Source of the DNA: Gammaproteobacteria bacterium
Lineage (GTDB): Bacteria > Pseudomonadota > Gammaproteobacteria > Chromatiales > Chromatiaceae
Direction of reading: 5' to 3'
Assembly: GCA_030620735.1 (NCBI GenBank)
Contig: JAUXDV010000040.1
Span: 1-11,170 of the forward strand
Length of the DNA: 11,170 bases
Shown in pieces: positions 6,878-11,170 of this stretch. Every line of letters starts with the position of its first letter. The stretch's first letter is position 1. The notes under the pieces are model-generated. The model ran no database searches and was not told the DNA's origin. It saw nothing but the letters and a program-made list of their open reading frames with translations. A program made the position numbers and the translations under genes.

Positions 6878-8180
6878 ATTTCGTGCTTTTCGTGGTTCTC
6901 TCTTTTGTGGTTATATCAATTTTCTGCATATAACTCGACTTCATGGCCTGCTCGAAAGCATCGTTCGAGGCATACTCATAACCGAAAACCGGTTTCCATA
7001 ATCGCTGGTTCTCCATGCAGAGATAGAAAAAAACCTGCTCTTGCCACTCGCTGGAGAAACTCTGCCAGGCGTGTGAAAACATCTCGAGCTTGATCTCATC
7101 GGGGTAAGAGAGTTTGCCGTCGGCTTCCACCATTGGCATCTTGAGTATCTGGCTGCTGAAGCCCTGTTGACGAATCTTTTTGATGACGGGCTTGATGAAA
7201 GTCAGGGTGCCGAGAGAGATCATCGCCACCTGCTGCGGTGAGAAGTCTTGCTGAATTTTCTGGAAAATCTCCGCGTAACCCTCTCTCCACTGCTGATAGT
7301 GAATCATGGGATGGAAATGGAAGCCGACAACGCAGCCCTTTGCGGCCAGCTGGCGGGCGGCATCGAGTCGTTTCTGCAGTGAAGCACTGCCATGCTCCTC
7401 GTTGTCAATGATTGTCTGCGGGTTCAGTGACCAGCTGCAGATCAGGTTGGGCGGCAGCTCGCTCTTCAGCAGATGTGAGATATTGGCCGATTTGGTCTTC
7501 AGTTCCAGAATGACATTGGGGTGATCGCCGGCAAACTCGAGAATGTCGTCCAGCACTCTATTGCTGTTGCCCCACATCAGTGAGTCTGAAGATTGACCCG
7601 TGCCGATGTGATAGATACGCTCAGGGTCGATCGGAATCTGTTTGAGCTTCTCGCCAAAGTGACTGTCAAATGCGACCTCGTTGCCGGTAAAAAATGACTG
7701 GATACTGCAGTAGGAGCAGCCATAGCCGCAGTTGTCGACAGCATCCAGAGTCAGCAGGTTGCAGCAGCGGGTTTTCGGCGAAGCGACAGGGCAATAGCCT
7801 AATCCCAGCTGCTCTTTTTTGGCTACACTGACCTCTACCTTGACAGGTAACTGGCGATGCTCTTTGCGGGCAGGGTAGCGGTTCGGCCGCTGCCGCTGCC
7901 GCTGCCACTCTTGACCAATGTGCTTCATCAGCAGTTTTTTCTGCTGCCTGGGATCCTGTGAATTGCGTGAAAATGATGGCCATAGCTGTTCAATCTGTTC
8001 TCCACCCCACATCTTCAGATCATTGGCATACTCAGTGATCTGCCGCAACTCCTGCAGCGTAAAACGATAGTAGCAGGCCTGTTCGCGCACAAACGACTGC
8101 GTCTCTTCTTCCAGTACAGGAAAGAGTGTCTGCTTTGCGATGCGTTCGAATTTTTGCTGGTAGTGTTGCTTGTCGCTCAT
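6876..8180 (-). CDS. Spore photoproduct lyase-like radical SAM protein
   Basis: 434-residue protein with the radical SAM cluster motif C151-x3-C155-x2-C158 (NCGYGCSYCSIQ), which should bind a 4Fe-4S cluster and S-adenosylmethionine. Downstream blocks resemble spore photoproduct lyase (SPL): GTGQSSDSLMWG (193-204), LELKTKSANI (225-234) and VVGFHFHPMIHY (284-295). The N-terminal ~130 residues are charged, helical-looking and not recognised. True SPL repairs spore photoproduct in Firmicutes; this organism is probably not a spore former, so the substrate is unknown. The tyrosine that follows the third cluster cysteine in SPL is S159 here, and the hydrogen-donor cysteine seems replaced by Q196. 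I start at ATG 8180 (MSDKQHYQQ). A longer frame from 8234 only adds residues encoded by a repeat. The last ~12 residues and the stop are also repeat-encoded. Confidence 0.85.
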   Translation of the reverse strand: MSDKQHYQQKFERIAKQTLFPVLEEETQSFVREQACYYRFTLQELRQITEYANDLKMWGGEQIEQLWPSFSRNSQDPRQQKKLLMKHIGQEWQRQRQRPNRYPARKEHRQLPVKVEVSVAKKEQLGLGYCPVASPKTRCCNLLTLDAVDNCGYGCSYCSIQSFFTGNEVAFDSHFGEKLKQIPIDPERIYHIGTGQSSDSLMWGNSNRVLDDILEFAGDHPNVILELKTKSANISHLLKSELPPNLICSWSLNPQTIIDNEEHGSASLQKRLDAARQLAAKGCVVGFHFHPMIHYQQWREGYAEIFQKIQQDFSPQQVAMISLGTLTFIKPVIKKIRQQGFSSQILKMPMVEADGKLSYPDEIKLEMFSHAWQSFSSEWQEQVFFYLCMENQRLWKPVFGYEYASNDAFEQAMKSSYMQKIDITTKERTTKSTK

Positions 8181-8196
8181 CTGTTTGAAAAAAGAA

Positions 8197-8274
8197 ACCA
8201 CGGAACACACAGAATACACGGAAAAAAACAACATAAAAACTCAAATATTCCGTGTGTTCAGTGTGTTCCGTGGT
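8197..8274. repeat. Palindromic intergenic repeat, CACGGAA type
   Basis: Two 27-nt arms (8197-8223 and 8248-8274) pair at 25 Watson-Crick positions, plus one G-T wobble (8215/8256) and one mismatch (8211/8260), with a 24-nt A-rich loop. Heptamers start at 8199 (CACGGAA), 8208 (CACAGAA) and 8217 (CACGGAA), exactly 9 nt apart. It lies between the divergent radical SAM gene and secA. Its position means it cannot terminate either gene, but it could be in the 5' leader or promoter region of the minus-strand gene. Confidence 0.88.
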
Positions 8275-8301
8275 GAAAAAAAGGGATTTTCAGAGTGACT
8301 A

Positions 8302-8347
8302 AATTCAACCCGCATATCCATTTTAGGTTAGAATATGCGGCTGAATT
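8302..8347. promoter_or_regulatory. Palindrome and possible promoter upstream of secA
   Basis: CCGCATAT (8310-8317) and ATATGCGG (8333-8340) form a perfect 8-bp inverted repeat with 15 nt between. An outer 6 bp, AATTCA (8302-8307) with TGAATT (8342-8347), extends it. A TAGAAT -10-like hexamer (8329-8334) falls in the centre, with no convincing -35. It could be an operator, a leader stem-loop, or part of the secA promoter. No known binding site was recognised. Confidence 0.4.
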
Positions 8348-8362
8348 ATTAGTGGTAATACC

Positions 8363-11170
8363 ATGGCCAAATTACTATCCAAAATCTTCGGCAGCCGCAA
8401 CGAGCGGCTAGTCAAGCGCATGCGCAAGGAAATCGAGAGCACCAACAAGCTCGAGCCGGAGTTTGAAGCTCTCTCCGATGAGGAACTCAAGGCGAAAACG
8501 ACCGAGTTTCGTCAGCGCCTGAAGCAGGGAGAGTCCCTGGACGACTTGCTTCCGGAGGCTTTTGCAGCCGTGCGCGAAGGCAGTCGCCGGGTGCTGAATA
8601 TGCGCCACTTCGATGTCCAACTGATCGGCGGCATGGTGCTGCATCAGGGCAAGATCGCCGAGATGCGTACCGGTGAAGGCAAAACCCTGGTCGCAACCCT
8701 GGCCGCCTATCTCAATGCGCTGCCGGGAAAAGGCGTGCATCTCATCACCGTCAATGACTATCTGGCGCGGCGTGACGGCGAATGGATGAGCCGTCTGTAT
8801 GACTTTCTGGGACTCTCTGTCGGTATCATTCAATCCTCCGGCGGTGGACCGGACGACTCCTCATTTCTGTTCGATGCAGAGAGTGACGGGGTGGAGAGCG
8901 GTTTTTTGCATTTGAAAAAGGCGACGCGCCAGCAGGCCTATGCCGCCGATATCACCTATGGCACCAACAACGAGTATGGTTTCGACTATCTGCGTGACAA
9001 CATGGCGTTTCAGGCCGAGCAACGCGTTCAACGCGGACTCTTTTTCGGCATCGTTGACGAGGTGGACTCCATCCTCATCGACGAGGCGCGAACACCGCTG
9101 ATTATCTCCGGTCCTACCGAAGGCGACCAGTCGCTCTATACTGAAATCGACAAGTTGATACCTCAGTTGACGCGTCAGGAGCCGATTACCAACGAAGAGG
9201 GAAAACCTGATTTCGGCCCGGGTGACTACGCTGTTGACGAGAAGTCCAAAGCCACGTTTCTCAGTGATGACGGGCACGAGCACGTGGAGCAGATGCTCAC
9301 GGATGCCGGCTTGCTGGCGGAGAATGCCAGTCTCTACGACTCGGCCAACATTGCCCTGATGCACCATATCAACGCTGCGCTGCGAGCGCATGCGATTTTC
9401 AACAAAGATGTCGATTATATCGTCCGCAATGGCGAGATTGTCATCGTTGACGAGTTCACCGGCCGCACCCTGGCGGGGCGCCGCTGGTCTGAAGGGCTAC
9501 ACCAGGCTGTCGAGGCCAAGGAGGGGGTTGCGATCCAGCACGAGAACCAGACTCTGGCATCGGTGACCTTCCAGAACTACTTTCGTCTCTATAAGAGGCT
9601 CTCCGGCATGACCGGTACTGCAGATACCGAGGCATTCGAACTGCAGTCGATCTATGGTCTGGAAGTGGTGGTTATCCCGACGCATAAAGAGATGGTTCGG
9701 GCCGACCACACCGACCTGATCTACCTCACGCCCAAAGAGAAGTACCAGGCCATCATGGAGGATATCCGCGACTGCGTGAAGCGCGGACAGCCTGTGCTGG
9801 TCGGTACGGCCTCGATTGATGTCTCGGAGTTGATGGACGAACTGCTGACCAAAAACGACATTCCGCACGAGGTGCTCAACGCCAAGCAGCATGAACGTGA
9901 AGCGCATATCATCGAACAGGCGGGACAACCCGGCGCCGTGACTATTGCAACCAACATGGCCGGTCGCGGTACTGATATCGTGCTTGGGGGCAGCCTCGAT
10001 GCTGACATTCTGACGCTGGGAGATGCCTCTGATGAGAAGCGTAAAGAGGAGGTTGTGCAGCAGTGGAAAGGTCGTCATCAAGAGGTTCTCGATGCCGGCG
10101 GATTGCACGTTATCGGCACCGAACGTCATGAATCCCGCCGGGTTGACAACCAGCTGCGCGGGCGCTCGGGGCGTCAGGGCGATGCGGGTTCGAGCCGTTT
10201 CTATCTCTCGTTGCAGGACGATTTGATGCGCATCTTTGCCTCGGACCGCGTTGGTTCGCTGATGCAGAAGCTGGGCATGGAGGAGGGCGAAGCCATCGAG
10301 CACCCGTGGGTCAACAAGGCGATCGAGAACGCCCAGCGCAAGGTGGAGGGGCGCAACTTCGATATCCGCAAGCAGTTGCTGGAGTACGATGATGTCGCCA
10401 ATGATCAACGCAAGGTCATCTATCAGCAGCGCAGTGAGTTGATGGAGGTTGATGACATCTTTGACACTGTCGGGGCAATGCGTGAAGAGGTTCTCAGCAA
10501 CCTTGTCGATACCTTTATCCCGCCGCAAAGCCTCGATGAGCAGTGGGATGTTGCCGGCCTGGAAGAGTCGCTGCAGCATGAGTATGAGCTGCAGCTGCCG
10601 CTGCAGAAGTGGCTCGATGAGGATCATGATCTGCATGAGGATGGACTGCGGCAGCGTATCCTCGAAGAGATGGAGGCGAGTTATGCCGACAAGGAAGAGC
10701 TCGTAGGCGCAGAACAGATGCGTCAATTTGAAAAGGGCGTAATGCTGGAGTCACTCGATCGCCACTGGAAAGAGCACCTGGCCGCGATGGATTATCTTCG
10801 CCAGGGAATTCATCTGCGCAGCTATGGGCAGAAGAACCCCAAGCAGGAGTACAAGCGCGAAGCTTTCGCGATGTTTTCCGAGATGCTGGATAATATCAAG
10901 CAAGATGTGGTTAATATCCTCTCACGGGTTCAGATCAAACCTCAGGATCCGCTGGAACTTCCTGAACATGAGATGCCTGACATCCAGTTCAAGCATGAGG
11001 AATTCACCGGTTTTGGCAATAAAGATGATGACGCTTCTGCACAACCGGGGTCTGCAGAAGATGATAAGGCGCAGCCGTATGTGCGTACAGATCGCAAGAT
11101 CGGACGCAATGAGCCCTGTCCCTGTGGATCCGGCAAAAAATACAAACAGTGCCATGGGAAGTTGCAGTAG
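8363..11170 (+). CDS. secA: Preprotein translocase ATPase SecA
   Basis: Cytoplasmic/membrane-associated ATPase that drives unfolded preproteins through SecYEG. The complete 935-residue product ends in TAG at the last base of the window (E. coli 901). It begins MAKLLSKIFGSRNERL. Nucleotide-binding domain 1 has Walker A MRTGEGKT (101-108) and Walker B DEVD (232-235, in VDEVDSILIDEARTPL). The preprotein-crosslinking domain follows, then domain 2 with TIATNMAGRGTDIVLGG and the arginine-rich QLRGRSGRQGDAGSSRFY. The scaffold/wing region contains KEHLAAMDYLRQGIHLR. The extreme C-terminus is a SEC-C zinc motif with C919, C921, C930 and H931 (PCPCGSGKKYKQCHG), the SecB/ribosome contact. About 24 extra residues relative to E. 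coli lie around 156-190. The ribosome binding site is weak. No secM-like frame precedes it. Confidence 0.98.
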   Translation: MAKLLSKIFGSRNERLVKRMRKEIESTNKLEPEFEALSDEELKAKTTEFRQRLKQGESLDDLLPEAFAAVREGSRRVLNMRHFDVQLIGGMVLHQGKIAEMRTGEGKTLVATLAAYLNALPGKGVHLITVNDYLARRDGEWMSRLYDFLGLSVGIIQSSGGGPDDSSFLFDAESDGVESGFLHLKKATRQQAYAADITYGTNNEYGFDYLRDNMAFQAEQRVQRGLFFGIVDEVDSILIDEARTPLIISGPTEGDQSLYTEIDKLIPQLTRQEPITNEEGKPDFGPGDYAVDEKSKATFLSDDGHEHVEQMLTDAGLLAENASLYDSANIALMHHINAALRAHAIFNKDVDYIVRNGEIVIVDEFTGRTLAGRRWSEGLHQAVEAKEGVAIQHENQTLASVTFQNYFRLYKRLSGMTGTADTEAFELQSIYGLEVVVIPTHKEMVRADHTDLIYLTPKEKYQAIMEDIRDCVKRGQPVLVGTASIDVSELMDELLTKNDIPHEVLNAKQHEREAHIIEQAGQPGAVTIATNMAGRGTDIVLGGSLDADILTLGDASDEKRKEEVVQQWKGRHQEVLDAGGLHVIGTERHESRRVDNQLRGRSGRQGDAGSSRFYLSLQDDLMRIFASDRVGSLMQKLGMEEGEAIEHPWVNKAIENAQRKVEGRNFDIRKQLLEYDDVANDQRKVIYQQRSELMEVDDIFDTVGAMREEVLSNLVDTFIPPQSLDEQWDVAGLEESLQHEYELQLPLQKWLDEDHDLHEDGLRQRILEEMEASYADKEELVGAEQMRQFEKGVMLESLDRHWKEHLAAMDYLRQGIHLRSYGQKNPKQEYKREAFAMFSEMLDNIKQDVVNILSRVQIKPQDPLELPEHEMPDIQFKHEEFTGFGNKDDDASAQPGSAEDDKAQPYVRTDRKIGRNEPCPCGSGKKYKQCHGKLQ

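Larger units (their letters stand above)
6708..6913. repeat. Palindromic intergenic repeat, CACGAAA type
   Basis: The left arm has CACGAAA heptamers at 6710, 6719 and 6728 (9-nt spacing). ACCACGAAA (6708-6716) and CACGAAA (6719-6725) pair with 6879-6885 and 6888-6896 on the right, giving 17 of 18 pairs including one G-T wobble. A further related unit, the complement of CCACAAAAG, extends the right side to about 6913. A different double-hairpin repeat sits between the arms (6751-6857). The right arm lies inside the 3' end of the minus-strand radical SAM gene. Confidence 0.8.

Noticed and set aside
6626..7093. Plus-strand open frame from the ruvB 3' end into the radical SAM gene
   Set aside because: It contains repeat-derived YHESHEKHEKG and CSCVGMHI strings and is antisense to the radical SAM gene at its 3' half.
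8181..8234. Upstream start for the radical SAM gene
   Set aside because: The additional residues (FFSVYSVCSVVSFF) are the translated palindromic repeat. MSDKQHYQQ at 8180 is the more sensible start.
4264..8274. CRISPR array
   Set aside because: The repeated units are 7-nt words at 8-10 nt spacing inside hairpins. There are no 25-35 nt direct repeats with unique spacers, and no cas genes.
8275..8362. secM-like leader peptide gene before secA
   Set aside because: The short gap holds no frame with a signal peptide or arrest-like C-terminus.
9497..10726. 409-residue open frame on the minus strand within secA
   Set aside because: It lies antisense to the fully conserved SecA frame, has no recognisable motif, and is explained by codon bias in a GC-rich gene.
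1..11170. tRNA or rRNA genes
   Set aside because: None recognised by eye. All spacers are accounted for by repeats and short leaders, though a covariance-model scan was not possible.

Overview
The window is a housekeeping region of a proteobacterial chromosome, most likely gammaproteobacterial. The evidence is the glyA-nrdR-ribD-ribE block, the yebC-ruvC-ruvA-ruvB block, and a SecA that is close to the Escherichia coli protein and ends in a zinc-binding SEC-C tail. Codon use looks even and moderately GC-rich across all genes. Nothing in the coding sequence marks a recently acquired island. A narrower taxonomic call (for example a free-living or symbiotic sulfur-oxidising lineage) would be a guess.

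Layout. 1-3341 (+): 3' part of glyA, then nrdR, ribD and ribE, packed with gaps of 8 bp, a 4-bp overlap and 1 bp, so probably one transcript. It closes at a hairpin plus T-tract terminator at 3347-3416. 3462-6692 (+): yebC, ruvC, ruvA and ruvB. ruvC and ruvA overlap by 4 bp, but repeat-bearing gaps separate yebC from ruvC and ruvA from ruvB. 6876-8180 (-): a radical SAM protein of the spore-photoproduct-lyase-like family, convergent with ruvB. 8363-11170 (+): complete secA, divergent from the radical SAM gene, with its stop codon at the last base of the window.

The genes cover one-carbon/serine-glycine metabolism (GlyA), control of ribonucleotide reductase genes (NrdR), riboflavin synthesis (RibD, RibE), translation (YebC), Holliday-junction processing (RuvA, RuvB, RuvC), an uncharacterised radical SAM enzyme and the Sec translocation motor (SecA). 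The riboflavin run stops at ribE. The ribBA, ribH and nusB genes that often follow are absent, as are the ybgC-tol genes that often follow ruvB and the lpxC/secM genes that often precede secA.

The unusual content is between genes. Each of the five gaps longer than 100 bp (3342-3461, 4209-4369, 5467-5654, 6693-6875, 8181-8362) holds at least one inverted-repeat element. Four of these share a design: an arm built of heptamers such as CACAGAT, CACGAAA, CACGGAA or CGCAAAG spaced 8-10 nt apart, faced by a complementary arm. One holds a 75-bp inverted-repeat insert flanked by an exact 9-bp direct repeat, which resembles a miniature mobile element. Another encloses a second repeat type and also supplies the last codons and the stop codon of the radical SAM gene. 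These elements, and the apparent loss of two catalytic residues in the radical SAM protein, are the points most worth following up.
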